A stretch of 64,000 nucleotides of DNA from Novispirillum itersonii (GCF_014205675.1 NZ_JACIIX010000002.1:336550-400549); one strand, 5' to 3'. Positions 53,823 through 63,543 are shown, counted from the stretch's first letter. The notes: generated by a model from the sequence alone, not told the origin. Numbers and translations: made by a program.

Positions 53823-54482
53823 GTGACCGGCACCGCCGACACTCCCGATCCCAAGCCTGAGGCCAAACCGGCCCGCAAACCCCGTGCTTCCGCCAAGTCG
53901 AAAGCCACGGCTGAAGGGGATGCTGCACGCCCCCGGCGCAAACTGCTGGATGAAGTGGCGCGGATCGCCTCGGCGATGCCGGCCACCATGATTGTCTCGT
54001 CGGAGCATCTGGCCTCGGACGAAGCCTGGCAACTGTCGGAATACGAATACGGGCTGATCGTGGCGTTCAACGCCTTCAGCCGCTGGATGACCCGTTGCAA
54101 GGCGGCGGTCGGGTATCCCGACTTCAGTCCGCTGGACGTGCTGGTTCTGCACAACGTCAACCACCGTAAACGCGCCAAGCGTCTGGCTGACATCTGTTTT
54201 GTGCTGAACATTGAAGACCAGCACACCGTCAATTATTCGATGAAAAAGCTGCTGAAGGCCGAGCTGGTCGAAGGGGAACGGAAGGGCAAGGAACGCTTCT
54301 ACCGCACCACCGAGAAAGGCCAGCAGGTCTGCAAGGCCTACCGTGACCTGCGGGAGCGCTGTCTGGTCGAGGCGATCCGCTCGCTGGAAAGCGATGGCGA
54401 GGATCTGCGCCGGATGGCGACGATGCTGCGCGGTCTGTCCGGCTTTTACGATCAGGCGGCACGGTCGGTGTCCTCGGTCTGA
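53823..54482 (+). CDS. MarR-like winged-helix regulator
   Basis: DNA-binding protein of 219 residues. The first about 40 residues are Pro/Ala/Lys-rich and probably disordered. The rest is a winged helix with RAKRLADICFVLNIEDQHTVNYSMKKLLKAELV as the recognition region, resembling the predicted MarR-type regulators of COG5631. The start is a GTG with AGGAG six bases upstream. Its place after the TRAP genes suggests it controls them, and the 21-bp palindrome is a candidate target. The effector is unknown. Confidence 0.78.
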   Translation: MTGTADTPDPKPEAKPARKPRASAKSKATAEGDAARPRRKLLDEVARIASAMPATMIVSSEHLASDEAWQLSEYEYGLIVAFNAFSRWMTRCKAAVGYPDFSPLDVLVLHNVNHRKRAKRLADICFVLNIEDQHTVNYSMKKLLKAELVEGERKGKERFYRTTEKGQQVCKAYRDLRERCLVEAIRSLESDGEDLRRMATMLRGLSGFYDQAARSVSSV

Positions 54483-54502
54483 GTGCAGGGGCCGGGGGCG
54501 GC

Positions 54503-55441
54503 ATGTTCCGCAAATACATCTATCTGATGGCGCTGGCGCGGGAACGGCATTTTGGCCGGGCGGCGGCGGCGTGCAACGTTTCGCAACCAACGCTGTCCAA
54601 TGCCATCCGCCAGCTGGAGGCCGATCTTCAGGTCCCGATTGTTGAACGGGGCCAGAAATTTCAGGGCTTTACCCCGGAAGGGCTGAAGGTGCTGGAACAT
54701 GCCCGCCGTATTCTCGCCGAGCGGGACAGCCTGTTGCAGGATCTGGGGGCGTTGCAGCAGGGGATCAGCGGCACCCTGCGGCTGGGGGTGATCCCGACCG
54801 CGCTGCCCGCCATCGGCCATGTCATCGGCCCCTTTGCCGAACGGTATCCGGATGTGCGGATTTCGGTGGTGTCGCTGAGTTCGCGGGAAATCCAACGCGG
54901 GCTGGACGAATTCGAAATCGATGTCGGCGTCACCTATCTCGATAACGAGCCGCTGTCGCATGTGCGGATGGTGCCGCTGTATTCCGAGCGGTACTTCCTG
55001 CTGACCCGCCGCCGCGACTGGGATGGTCGCAGCGGCGTGAGCTGGGCCGAGGCGGCGCAGGTGCCGCTGTGCCTGCTGACCCCGGACATGCAGAACCGCC
55101 GGATTGCCGAAGGGGCCTTCCGCATGGCCGGATGCACGGTGACGCCGACGCTGGAAACCAATTCGCTGATGAATCTGTTCGTCAACGTCCGCCATGGCCG
55201 CTGGTCCAGCGTGGTGCCGGGGCAACTGTTGACCCTGACCCCTGCGGATGAGGGGTTGGTGGCGCTGCCGTTGATCACCCCGGATATCACCTATGTGGTC
55301 GGGCTGGTCTATGCTGACCGCGACCCGCCGCTGCCGATGGCCAAGGCGCTGGCCGCCTCCGCCACGGAGAATAAACTGTCCACACGCATTGCCGAATACA
55401 CCCGGAACCGTCTGCGGACCACGGGTGTCATAGGTTTTTAA
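54503..55441 (+). CDS. fdsR: LysR-family regulator of the formate dehydrogenase operon
   Basis: LysR regulator of 312 residues. The N-terminal helix-turn-helix is FGRAAAACNVSQPTLSNAIRQLEADL, followed by an effector domain with GTLRLGVIPTALPAIGHVIGPFAERYPD. It is encoded directly upstream of and in the same direction as fdsGBA, as fdsR is in Cupriavidus and related bacteria. An ATAG-N7-CTAT box lies 53 bases after its stop. Formate or a related metabolite is the probable effector. The ribosome binding site is weak. Confidence 0.82.
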   Translation: MFRKYIYLMALARERHFGRAAAACNVSQPTLSNAIRQLEADLQVPIVERGQKFQGFTPEGLKVLEHARRILAERDSLLQDLGALQQGISGTLRLGVIPTALPAIGHVIGPFAERYPDVRISVVSLSSREIQRGLDEFEIDVGVTYLDNEPLSHVRMVPLYSERYFLLTRRRDWDGRSGVSWAEAAQVPLCLLTPDMQNRRIAEGAFRMAGCTVTPTLETNSLMNLFVNVRHGRWSSVVPGQLLTLTPADEGLVALPLITPDITYVVGLVYADRDPPLPMAKALAASATENKLSTRIAEYTRNRLRTTGVIGF

Positions 55442-55493
55442 AATTACCTGACCGGTCAGATTGGGCATTGGAACCCTTTCTGGAGGGTGCTCT

Positions 55494-55510
55494 GATAGAT
55501 TTTTGCTATC
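55494..55510. promoter_or_regulatory. LysR-type box before fdsG
   Basis: GATAG-ATTTTTG-CTATC is a perfect 5-7-5 inverted repeat fitting the ATAG-N7-CTAT (T-N11-A) pattern of LysR regulators. It lies 134 bases before the fdsG start. A TGACCGGTCA palindrome at 55449-55458 is nearby. Together they probably form the control region of the formate dehydrogenase operon. Confidence 0.65.
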
Positions 55511-55643
55511 GCAGTATTGGCAAAAAAAATTTGCAGACGGACCCCGCCGGACCGCAGCATGCGGTAACAACCGGCGTTGCCTGCGGGGTGGGTGCCCCGT
55601 CCGCCGCCGGATCAAGAGAGAAGAAAAGAAAATGGGAGGAGTC

Positions 55644-56225
55644 ATGACTGACCCCCGGCACTCTGGCACAGAGGCGGGCGGCAACGCCCCGTTGTCTGCC
55701 AGCATTCCCATGGCGGGCGGCTCCAGCCGCCTGTTGGACGCGCCTTTGGCGGGCGGCTCCAGCCGCCCGTGGGATGCGGCGCTGGCCCAGCAGATCATCG
55801 ACGGTTTCGCCGGGCAGCGCGGGGCGCTGCTGCCGATGCTGCATGCCCTTCAGGGCTGCTTTGGCTGTATCGACGATGCAGCCCTGCCGCTGCTGGCCCG
55901 CAGCCTGAACCTGTCGCGGGCCGATGTGCATGGGGTGGTTACGTTCTATCATGACTTCCGCCGCAGCCGTCCCGGCCGCCATATCCTGAAGGTCTGCCGG
56001 GCGGAAGCCTGTCAGGCGATGGGGGCGGATGCGCTGATTGCCCATATCAAGGATCACCTCAGCGTTGATTTCCACGAAACCACGGCAGACGGCGCTTTCT
56101 CGCTGGAGGCAGTCTACTGCCTTGGCAACTGTGCCCTGTCTCCGGCGCTGATACTGGATGAAAAACTGGTGGGGCGGGTGACCCCGGCCCGGTTTGACGC
56201 TCTGGTGGCGGGGGTGCGGTCATGA
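55644..56225 (+). CDS. fdsG: NAD-dependent formate dehydrogenase gamma subunit
   Basis: NuoE-like 2Fe-2S subunit of 193 residues that passes electrons within the soluble molybdenum formate dehydrogenase. Cluster ligands are C118, C123, C159 and C163 ([11 protein letters not shown] and CLGNCALSP). ATG 55644 follows GGGAGG; an in-frame ATG at 55632 is an alternative. The N-terminal about 45 residues are not family-like and contain the AGGSSR segment twice, encoded by a DNA repeat. The end overlaps fdsB by four bases. Confidence 0.9.
   Translation: MTDPRHSGTEAGGNAPLSASIPMAGGSSRLLDAPLAGGSSRPWDAALAQQIIDGFAGQRGALLPMLHALQGCFGCIDDAALPLLARSLNLSRADVHGVVTFYHDFRRSRPGRHILKVCRAEACQAMGADALIAHIKDHLSVDFHETTADGAFSLEAVYCLGNCALSPALILDEKLVGRVTPARFDALVAGVRS
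55711..55767 (+). repeat. In-frame palindromic repeat inside fdsG
   Basis: The palindromic unit GGCGGGCGGCTCCAGCCGCC occurs twice, within 55711-55731 and 55747-55767, 36 bases (12 codons) apart in the same frame, each containing GGCGGCT-CC-AGCCGCC. It encodes repeated AGGSSR in a variable linker before the conserved FdsG domain, like a small mobile palindromic element tolerated in coding sequence. Confidence 0.8.
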
Positions 56226-57790
56226 CGGAGATGATCACGGTCTATGTACCCTGCGATGCCGCCGCGCTGTCGGTCGGTGCCGATGAGGTTGCCGCCGCCA
56301 TTGTGGCGGAAGCTGCCCGCCGCCATCAGGCGGTGACGGTGGTGCGCAATGGCAGCCGGGGCATGCTGTGGCTGGAACCGCTGGTGGAAGTGGCCACCGC
56401 ACAGGGCCGGGTCGCCTATGGGCCGGTGGCCCCGGAGCAGGTGCCGGAGCTGTTCGAGGCCGGGTTCCTGACCGGTGGTGCCCATCCGCTGGGCCATGGC
56501 CTGACGGAGCAGATTCCGTTTTTCCATCACCAGCAGCGCCTGACCTTTGCCCGCTGTGGCCTGACCGATCCGCTGTCGGTGGAAGACTACCGGGCCCATG
56601 GCGGCTTCGCCGGGCTGGAGCGGGCACTGACCATGGCCCCGGCGGACATCTGTACCGAAGTGGCGGACTCCGGCCTGCGCGGACGCGGCGGTGCCGGATT
56701 CCCGACCGGGATCAAATGGCGCACCGTTCTCGATGCGAAGGCGGACGAGAAGTTTATCTGCTGCAACGCCGATGAAGGCGACAGCGGCACCTTCGCCGAC
56801 CGGATGATCATGGAAGGGGATCCGTTCTGCCTGATCGAGGGCATGACGATTGCTGCCCTCGCCGTCGGGGCGACGCAGGGCTACATCTATGTGCGGTCGG
56901 AATATCCGCATGCGATTGCCACCCTGCGGCGGGCGATTGATCTGGCCTATGAACAGAACTGGCTGGGGGCTGCCCTGCATGGCTCCGGCCATCGTTTCGA
57001 TCTCGAAGTGAGAACCGGGGCCGGTGCCTACATCTGTGGCGAGGAAACGGCGATGCTGGAAAGCATCGAGGGCAAGCGCGGCATGGTCCGCGCCAAGCCG
57101 CCGCTTCCGGCGCTGGAAGGGCTGTTCGGCAAGCCGACCGTGGTCAATAACGTGCTGTCGCTGTGCTCGGTGCCGGTGATCATGGCCAAAGGGGCGGCGT
57201 TCTACCGGGACTTCGGGGTCGGTCGGTCGCGTGGGACCCAGCCGTTCCAGCTGGGCGGTAACATCCGCCACGGTGGTCTGTTTGAAACCGCGTTCGGGAT
57301 CACCCTGCACGATCTGGTCTATCGTTTCGGGGGCGGTACGGCCTCCGGCCGTCCGGTGCGGGCGGTGCAGGTCGGCGGGCCGCTGGGGGCCTATCTGCCG
57401 GAACATCTGTTCCACCTGCCGAAGGATTATGAAGCCTTCGCGGCGGAAGAGGCGATGGTCGGCCATGGCGGCATCGTGGTGTTCGATGACAGCGTCGATA
57501 TGGCGAAACAGGCCCGGTTCGCCATGGAGTTCTGCGCCATTGAAAGCTGCGGCAAATGCACGCCGTGCCGCATCGGCTCCACCCGTGGGGTGGAAGTGAT
57601 TGACCGCATCATCGCCGGAGACCGCCGGGACGAAAACCTGACCCTGCTGGAAGACCTGTGCATGGTGATGACTGAAGGATCGCTGTGCGCCATGGGCGGG
57701 CTGACGCCGCTGCCGGTGCGCTCCGCCCTGAAGCATTTCCCCGAAGATTTTGACCGCCCGGCCAGCGCCCCGGCGCAGGCAGCCGAATAA
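56222..57790 (+). CDS. fdsB: NAD-dependent formate dehydrogenase beta subunit
   Basis: NuoF-like flavoprotein of 522 residues that binds NAD and FMN. The N-terminal about 110 residues are thioredoxin-like. [10 protein letters not shown] at 154-163 and [14 protein letters not shown] form the nucleotide site, and C443, C446, C449 ([12 protein letters not shown]) with C489 bind a 4Fe-4S cluster. It overlaps fdsG by four bases. With FdsG it forms the diaphorase part of the enzyme. Confidence 0.95.
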   Translation: MTEMITVYVPCDAAALSVGADEVAAAIVAEAARRHQAVTVVRNGSRGMLWLEPLVEVATAQGRVAYGPVAPEQVPELFEAGFLTGGAHPLGHGLTEQIPFFHHQQRLTFARCGLTDPLSVEDYRAHGGFAGLERALTMAPADICTEVADSGLRGRGGAGFPTGIKWRTVLDAKADEKFICCNADEGDSGTFADRMIMEGDPFCLIEGMTIAALAVGATQGYIYVRSEYPHAIATLRRAIDLAYEQNWLGAALHGSGHRFDLEVRTGAGAYICGEETAMLESIEGKRGMVRAKPPLPALEGLFGKPTVVNNVLSLCSVPVIMAKGAAFYRDFGVGRSRGTQPFQLGGNIRHGGLFETAFGITLHDLVYRFGGGTASGRPVRAVQVGGPLGAYLPEHLFHLPKDYEAFAAEEAMVGHGGIVVFDDSVDMAKQARFAMEFCAIESCGKCTPCRIGSTRGVEVIDRIIAGDRRDENLTLLEDLCMVMTEGSLCAMGGLTPLPVRSALKHFPEDFDRPASAPAQAAE

Positions 57791-57806
57791 GCGAGGAGGG
57801 CAGATC

Positions 57807-60599
57807 ATGACCCTGATCAAAGAACAGGATTACGGTACTCCGGCCTCCGGCAGCGACAGGATGGTCAGCCTGCGGATTGATGGCCGCACCGTCTCCGCCC
57901 GCGAAGGCACCTCGATCATGCGGGCGGCGGCTGAGGCGGGGATTTCCATTCCCCGCCTGTGCGCCACGGACAGCCAGCATGCCTATGGCTCCTGCCGCCT
58001 GTGTCTGGTGCAGGTGGAAGGGCGGCGGGGCACCCCGGCCTCCTGCACCACACCGGTGGCGGAGGGGATGGACGTGCTGACCCAGACCCCGCGTCTGGCC
58101 GCCCTGCGCAAGGGGGTGATGGAGCTTTACATCTCTGACCACCCGCTGGACTGTCTGACCTGTTCCTCCAACGGCGACTGCGAATTGCAGGACATGGCCG
58201 GGAAGGTCGGCCTGCGGGAGGTCCGCTACGGTTTTGACGGCGCCAACCACCTGACGGCGCAGAAAGACGACAGCAACCCGTATTTCACCTTTGATCCGGC
58301 CAAGTGTATTGTCTGCTCCCGCTGCGTCCGCGCCTGTCAGGAAACACAGGGCACCTTCGCCCTGACCCTTGATGGCCGGGGCTTTGCCTCGAAGATCGCT
58401 GCCGGGATGGATGAAGGGTTTCTGGCGTCAGACTGTGTGTCCTGCGGGGCCTGCGTACAGGCCTGCCCGACCGCGACGCTGATGGAAAAGGCGGTGATCG
58501 ACCACGGGCAGCCGGAACACAGCGTGCTGACCACCTGCGCCTACTGTGGGGTCGGCTGCTCCTTCAAGGCCGAAATGCAGGGCGAAACCGTGGTGCGGAT
58601 GGTGCCGTGGAAGGACGGCGGGGCCAACGAAGGGCATTCCTGCGTCAAGGGGCGCTTCGCCTGGGGTTATGCCACCCACAGCGATCGGGTGACCAGCCCG
58701 ATGATCCGCGACACCATCCACGAACCGTGGCGGAAAGTGTCGTGGGAAGAGGCGATCGGCTTTGCCGCCACCCGCCTGAAGGCGATTCAGGCCAGATACG
58801 GTAAGAATGCCATCGGGGGGATCACCTCCTCCCGCTGTACCAACGAAGAAGTGTTCGTGGTGCAGAAGATGATCCGCGCCGCCTTCGGCAACAACAATGT
58901 CGATACCTGTGCCCGGGTCTGTCATTCGCCCACCGGCTATGGCCTGAAGCAGACCTTCGGCACCTCGGCGGGAACGCAGGATTTCCGCAGCGTCGATCAG
59001 TCTGATGTGCTGCTGGTGATCGGGGCCAACCCGACCGATGCCCATCCGGTGTTCGGTTCGCGCATGAAAAAGCGCATCCGGGCCGGGGCCAAGGTGATTG
59101 TGGTCGATCCGCGCCGCACCGACCTGGTGGAAAGCCCGCATATCCGCGCCGAACATCACCTGCAACTGCGCCCCGGCACCAATGTGGCGATTGTCAACGC
59201 GCTGGCGCATGTGATCGTCACCGAAGGGCTGGTCAACCGCGCCTTCGTCGAGGAGCGCTGTGACCTGACGGAATTCGCCCGCTGGGAAGCCTTCATTTCC
59301 GATCCGCGTCACAGCCCGGAAGCGGTGGAGGCGATCACCGGCGTTCCGGCGGCGGAGGTGCGCGGGGCGGCCCGCCTGTACGCCACCGGCGGCAATGCGG
59401 CGATCTATTACGGGCTGGGCGTGACCGAACACAGTCAGGGCTCGACCATGGTGATGGGCATGGCCAATCTGGCGATGGTCACCGGCAATATCGGCCGCGA
59501 CGGTGTCGGGGTTAACCCGCTGCGCGGTCAGAACAACGTGCAGGGCTCCTGCGATATGGGGTCATTCCCGCACGAGTTCTCCGGCTACCGTCATGTCTCT
59601 GATGATACCGTGCGTGCTCTGTTTGAAGTGGTGTGGGGCACGGCGCTGGATCCGGAACCGGGCCTGCGCATCCCCAACATGTTTGACGCCTCCATCGGCG
59701 GGTCCTTCCGCGGCCTGTACGTGCATGGCGAGGACATCGCCCAGTCAGACCCCAACACCAATCATGTGGCGGCGGCGCTGGAGGCGATGGAGTGTGTGAT
59801 CGTGCAGGACCTGTTCCTGAACGAAACCGCCAACTATGCCCATGTATTCCTGCCCGGCACCTCGTTCCTTGAAAAAGACGGCACCTTCACCAACGCGGAA
59901 CGCCGCATTAACCGGGTGCGTCCGGCGATGCGCAGCCAGACCGGCAAGCATGAGTGGGAAGTGACCTGTGATCTGGCGGCGGCGATGGGCTATCCGATGC
60001 GCTATGACAGCGCTGCCGAGATCATGGACGAGATTGCCCGCCTGACCCCGACCTTCAAGGGGGTCAGCTTCGACCGGCTGGACCGCGAGGGCAGCCTTCA
60101 GTGGCCGGTGAATGACGCCGCCCCCAACGGCACGCCGCTGATGCATGTCGATGGGTTCGTGCGTGGCAAGGGCCGGTTCATGCTGACCGACTATGTGGCG
60201 ACCGAGGAACGGGCCTCCCGCTTCTTCCCGCTGCTGCTGACCACCGGACGGATCCTGTCGCAGTACAACGTCGGCACCCAGACCCGCCGCACCGGCAACG
60301 TCGCGTGGCACCCGGAAGACATTCTGGAGATCCATCCGCATGACGCCGAGGAACGCGGCATCCGCGACGGTGATCTGGTGTCGCTGGCCAGCCGCAAGGG
60401 GGCAACCGGGCTGCGGGCGATGATCTCTGACCGCATGCCGCAGGGGGTGGTTTACACCACCTTCCACCATCCGGTGACCGGGGCCAATGTGGTGACCACG
60501 GAAAACTCCGACTGGGCCACCAACTGTCCGGAATACAAGGTGACGGCCGTGCAGGTCACTCTGTCGAACCAGACTCCGCAGGTGACGGCGGCGGAATGA
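57807..60599 (+). CDS. fdsA: NAD-dependent formate dehydrogenase alpha (catalytic) subunit
   Basis: Molybdopterin catalytic subunit of 930 residues oxidising formate to carbon dioxide. In order: a 2Fe-2S ferredoxin-like domain, HPLDCLTCSSNGDC with a His-ligated cluster, two 4Fe-4S sets (CIVCSRCVRAC and CVSCGACVQAC), another cluster near CAYCGVGC, then the molybdenum domain. The probable metal ligand is C372 beside H373 (RVCHSP), so this is a cysteine, not selenocysteine, enzyme. GAGGAGGG precedes ATG 57807. Confidence 0.96.
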   Translation: MTLIKEQDYGTPASGSDRMVSLRIDGRTVSAREGTSIMRAAAEAGISIPRLCATDSQHAYGSCRLCLVQVEGRRGTPASCTTPVAEGMDVLTQTPRLAALRKGVMELYISDHPLDCLTCSSNGDCELQDMAGKVGLREVRYGFDGANHLTAQKDDSNPYFTFDPAKCIVCSRCVRACQETQGTFALTLDGRGFASKIAAGMDEGFLASDCVSCGACVQACPTATLMEKAVIDHGQPEHSVLTTCAYCGVGCSFKAEMQGETVVRMVPWKDGGANEGHSCVKGRFAWGYATHSDRVTSPMIRDTIHEPWRKVSWEEAIGFAATRLKAIQARYGKNAIGGITSSRCTNEEVFVVQKMIRAAFGNNNVDTCARVCHSPTGYGLKQTFGTSAGTQDFRSVDQSDVLLVIGANPTDAHPVFGSRMKKRIRAGAKVIVVDPRRTDLVESPHIRAEHHLQLRPGTNVAIVNALAHVIVTEGLVNRAFVEERCDLTEFARWEAFISDPRHSPEAVEAITGVPAAEVRGAARLYATGGNAAIYYGLGVTEHSQGSTMVMGMANLAMVTGNIGRDGVGVNPLRGQNNVQGSCDMGSFPHEFSGYRHVSDDTVRALFEVVWGTALDPEPGLRIPNMFDASIGGSFRGLYVHGEDIAQSDPNTNHVAAALEAMECVIVQDLFLNETANYAHVFLPGTSFLEKDGTFTNAERRINRVRPAMRSQTGKHEWEVTCDLAAAMGYPMRYDSAAEIMDEIARLTPTFKGVSFDRLDREGSLQWPVNDAAPNGTPLMHVDGFVRGKGRFMLTDYVATEERASRFFPLLLTTGRILSQYNVGTQTRRTGNVAWHPEDILEIHPHDAEERGIRDGDLVSLASRKGATGLRAMISDRMPQGVVYTTFHHPVTGANVVTTENSDWATNCPEYKVTAVQVTLSNQTPQVTAAE

Positions 60600-60621
60600 C
60601 CCGGTCATGAAGGACGGCATC

Positions 60622-61488
60622 ATGGATCAGCCGGACGCAGTGCCGGGATCGGTGCGGGTCAGCGGGCTGCGCAGCCAGCCTGCCGCCCCGGTCCCGGTGG
60701 CGGTTGACTGGCTGGTGCCGGAAGAGGTGCCGGTGGCGGTGACCGTCAACGGCTCCACGCTGGCGGTGATGATGGCGACCCCGGCGGATCTGGAAGACTT
60801 TGCGGTCGGCTTTGCGCTGGCGGAAGGGGTGCTGAGCGATCCGGCGGCGGTGGAAGACATTGCCGTGCAGGAGGACTGTAACGGGCTGGTGGTTCACCTG
60901 TCGGTGACCCCGGCGGCGGTGCAGGAAGAGGCCATCCGGGGCCGGACCCTCGCCGGGCGGTCCGGCTGTGGCCTGTGCGGGGTGGACAGTCTGGACGGGG
61001 CCGTCCGCTGGCCCGGGCAGCGGGTGACCCCGCTGACGGTGACGGCGGACGCGGTGCAGAAGGCCCTGATGGCCCTGCCGGACCATCAGCCGCAGAACCG
61101 GCTGAACCGGTCGGTCCATGCGGCGGCGTGGTGTGCCCCGGACGGGACCGTGGTCCTTGCACGGGAAGATGTGGGACGGCATAACGCGCTGGATAAAGTG
61201 ATCGGGGCCATGGCCCGGGCCGGGCGGGATCCGGCGGCAGGGTTTGTGGTGATGACCAGCCGGTGCAGTTTCGAGCTGGTGCAGAAAGCCGCCACTGCCG
61301 GGATTCCGGTGCTGGCGACCCTGTCGGCGCCGACGGCGCTGGCGCTGCGGCTGGCGGAGGCGGCGGGCCTGACGGTGCTGGCCGCCCACCGCGACGGTGG
61401 CGTGGTCCGCTTCAGCGGTGGTCAGGCGGGACAGGATGAACAGAGCGGTCCGGCAGGGATGCCGACCGGCAGGGATGGCAGGGGATAG
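60622..61488 (+). CDS. fdhD: Formate dehydrogenase accessory sulfurtransferase
   Basis: Sulfurtransferase of 288 residues that delivers sulfur to the molybdenum cofactor of formate dehydrogenase, needed for activity. The CXXC motif is C116-GLC119 in SGCGLCG, and VLAREDVGRHNALDKVIG is the nucleotide/cofactor-binding block. ATG 60622 has AAGGA eight bases upstream; ATG 60607 adds five residues. It lies inside the fds operon between fdsA and fdsD, the usual order. Confidence 0.94.
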   Translation: MDQPDAVPGSVRVSGLRSQPAAPVPVAVDWLVPEEVPVAVTVNGSTLAVMMATPADLEDFAVGFALAEGVLSDPAAVEDIAVQEDCNGLVVHLSVTPAAVQEEAIRGRTLAGRSGCGLCGVDSLDGAVRWPGQRVTPLTVTADAVQKALMALPDHQPQNRLNRSVHAAAWCAPDGTVVLAREDVGRHNALDKVIGAMARAGRDPAAGFVVMTSRCSFELVQKAATAGIPVLATLSAPTALALRLAEAAGLTVLAAHRDGGVVRFSGGQAGQDEQSGPAGMPTGRDGRG

Positions 61489-61496
61489 AGAGAACA

Positions 61497-61712
61497 ATGG
61501 ACAGCGCGGATCTGGTGCGGATGGCCAATCAGATTGCCGGTTACTTCCGGGCATACCCGGAAGATGAGGCGGTCGCGGAAATCACGCAGCATATCAGGAG
61601 TTTCTGGGATCCCCGTATGCGGCAGGGTCTCGATGCCCTGATTGCCGCCGGGGGGGCGGAGCTGGATCCGCTGGTCTGCAAGGCCTTCCCGCCCCGGCCG
61701 GTTTCCGGCTGA
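61497..61712 (+). CDS. fdsD: NAD-dependent formate dehydrogenase delta subunit
   Basis: Small 71-residue protein starting MDSADLVRMANQIAGYF, with HIRSFWDPRMR in the middle, the FdsD signature. It is needed for stable or active formate dehydrogenase but carries no cofactor. It begins eight bases after fdhD, with AGAGAG upstream, and completes the fdsGBA-fdhD-fdsD operon. Confidence 0.93.
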   Translation: MDSADLVRMANQIAGYFRAYPEDEAVAEITQHIRSFWDPRMRQGLDALIAAGGAELDPLVCKAFPPRPVSG

Positions 61713-61816
61713 GGGTATTTCCCATCATCAACAGTCAAGATCCGGGGCAACTAACCCGGACATCGTAGGACAGGACGGCAGGGCCGGACCAACCGGCTGC
61801 CTCCCCGGGAGGATTC

Positions 61817-63538
61817 ATGAACATCTTTGAAGGCCTGAAAAAGGAACAGATCGTCGCCGGTGACGATTACAACCGGTGGCTGGTTCCGCCCGCCTCCATC
61901 GCTATCCACCTGTGTATCGGGTCGGTGTATGCGTGGAGCATCTTCAATCCGCCGCTGACCCGGGAGTTCGGGGTGGTGGCGAGTTCCTCAGCCGACTGGT
62001 CGCTGGGGCAGGTGGTGTGGATCTTCTCCACCGCCATTGTCTTTCTGGGGCTGTCGGCGGCGATCGGCGGCAAGTGGCTGGAAAAGGTCGGCCCGCGCAT
62101 GGTCGGCACCGTGGCGGCGCTGTGCTGGGGCGGCGGCATCCTGCTCGGCGGGTTGGGGATTTATCTGCACCTGCTGTGGCTGGTCTATCTGGGGTATGGG
62201 GTGATCGGTGGCTGCGGGCTTGGCCTTGGCTATGTCTCGCCGGTGTCAACGCTGATCCGCTGGTTCCCTGACCGGCGCGGCATGGCCACCGGTATGGCGA
62301 TCATGGGCTTCGGCGGCGGGGCGATGATCGGTGCCCCGCTGAAGGAATGGCTGCTGAAGCTGTATTACGAAGCGCCGGTCTATCTGGGCAAGGCCACCGA
62401 TGTGGCCCTGACCACCGATGGCGGCAAGCGCTTTGCTCAGGTTGGCGGAGCCCTGAAGGAAGTGGTGGTGGTGACCGCCAAGGAAGCCGCCAAGCTGACG
62501 GTGCCCGGGCAGGAAGGCGTCTATGTGGTCGGGACCGGCTCCACCGGCGCGGCGGCGACCTTCTTTACCCTCGGGATCCTCTACCTGATCGTGATGGTGG
62601 CGGCGGCGTTCTCCTACCGGGTGCCGCGTGAAGGCTGGCTGCCGAAGGGCTGGACCCCGCCGAAGGCCGACACCAGCGCCAAGAAGATGATCTCCACCCG
62701 TCATGTGCATATCGATCAGGCCCTGAAGACCCCGCAGTTCTATTTCCTGTGGGTGGTGCTGTGTGCCAACGTCACCGCCGGGATCGGCGTGCTGGGCGTG
62801 GCCAAGACCATGATGACGGAAATCTTCGGCTCGACCCTGCCGATGATCGTCAACGGCGGTTTCGCCGCGACCTATGTGCTGATGATCTCGGTGTTCAACA
62901 TGGTCGGGCGGTTCTTCTGGGCGTCCAGCTCCGACTTTCTGGGCCGCAAGAACACCTACTTCATCTTCTTCGGTCTGGGAATCCTGCTGTACTGCTCGGT
63001 GCCGTTTGCGGCGCAGCAGGTCAGCGCCCATCCGGCGGTGATGTGGCTGGTGATGTTCTACGGTGCCACCATGATCATCTTCACCATGTACGGCGGCGGC
63101 TTTGCCACCATTCCGGCCTATCTGGCCGATATCTTCGGCACCAAGTTTGTCGGGGGCATCCATGGCCGCCTGCTGACCGCATGGTCCACCGCCGGGGTGC
63201 TGGGTCCGCTGGTGCTGACCGAACTGCGCGAAGCCTCGCTGGTGTCGGAACTGAAGGTGCTGGCCGGGAAGGTTGATCCGGCGAAGTTCCAGTCCACCTT
63301 CGGGGCCGGTGTGGACAAGCTGGAAGAGCTGATCCGGGCCAAGACCGTCACGATTTCCCGCCTGATGGAAATTGCCCCGGCGGGCACGGTGGACCCCACC
63401 CCCAGCCTGTACAACACCACCATGTACGCCATGGCCGGTCTGCTGGTGGTCGGGTTGATCGCCAACCTGATGGTCAAACCGGTGCATGAGAAGCACCATA
63501 TGCCGCACGACGAATTTGCCGACGGTATGTCGCAGTAA
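61817..63538 (+). CDS. OFA-family MFS transporter
   Basis: Major facilitator of 573 residues with 12 transmembrane segments, in the oxalate/formate antiporter family. HLCIGSVYAWSIFNPPLTREFGVV and GCGLGLGYVSPVSTLIRWFPDRRGMATG are its signature blocks. Two hydrophilic insertions are visible, one at about 175-235 between helices 6 and 7 and one near 480-530, making it longer than OxlT. GGGAGG precedes ATG 61817. It stands 104 bases behind the formate dehydrogenase genes, so formate or a related anion is the natural guess; no oxalate decarboxylation genes are present. Confidence 0.88.
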   Translation: MNIFEGLKKEQIVAGDDYNRWLVPPASIAIHLCIGSVYAWSIFNPPLTREFGVVASSSADWSLGQVVWIFSTAIVFLGLSAAIGGKWLEKVGPRMVGTVAALCWGGGILLGGLGIYLHLLWLVYLGYGVIGGCGLGLGYVSPVSTLIRWFPDRRGMATGMAIMGFGGGAMIGAPLKEWLLKLYYEAPVYLGKATDVALTTDGGKRFAQVGGALKEVVVVTAKEAAKLTVPGQEGVYVVGTGSTGAAATFFTLGILYLIVMVAAAFSYRVPREGWLPKGWTPPKADTSAKKMISTRHVHIDQALKTPQFYFLWVVLCANVTAGIGVLGVAKTMMTEIFGSTLPMIVNGGFAATYVLMISVFNMVGRFFWASSSDFLGRKNTYFIFFGLGILLYCSVPFAAQQVSAHPAVMWLVMFYGATMIIFTMYGGGFATIPAYLADIFGTKFVGGIHGRLLTAWSTAGVLGPLVLTELREASLVSELKVLAGKVDPAKFQSTFGAGVDKLEELIRAKTVTISRLMEIAPAGTVDPTPSLYNTTMYAMAGLLVVGLIANLMVKPVHEKHHMPHDEFADGMSQ

Positions 63539-63543
63539 AGAAG

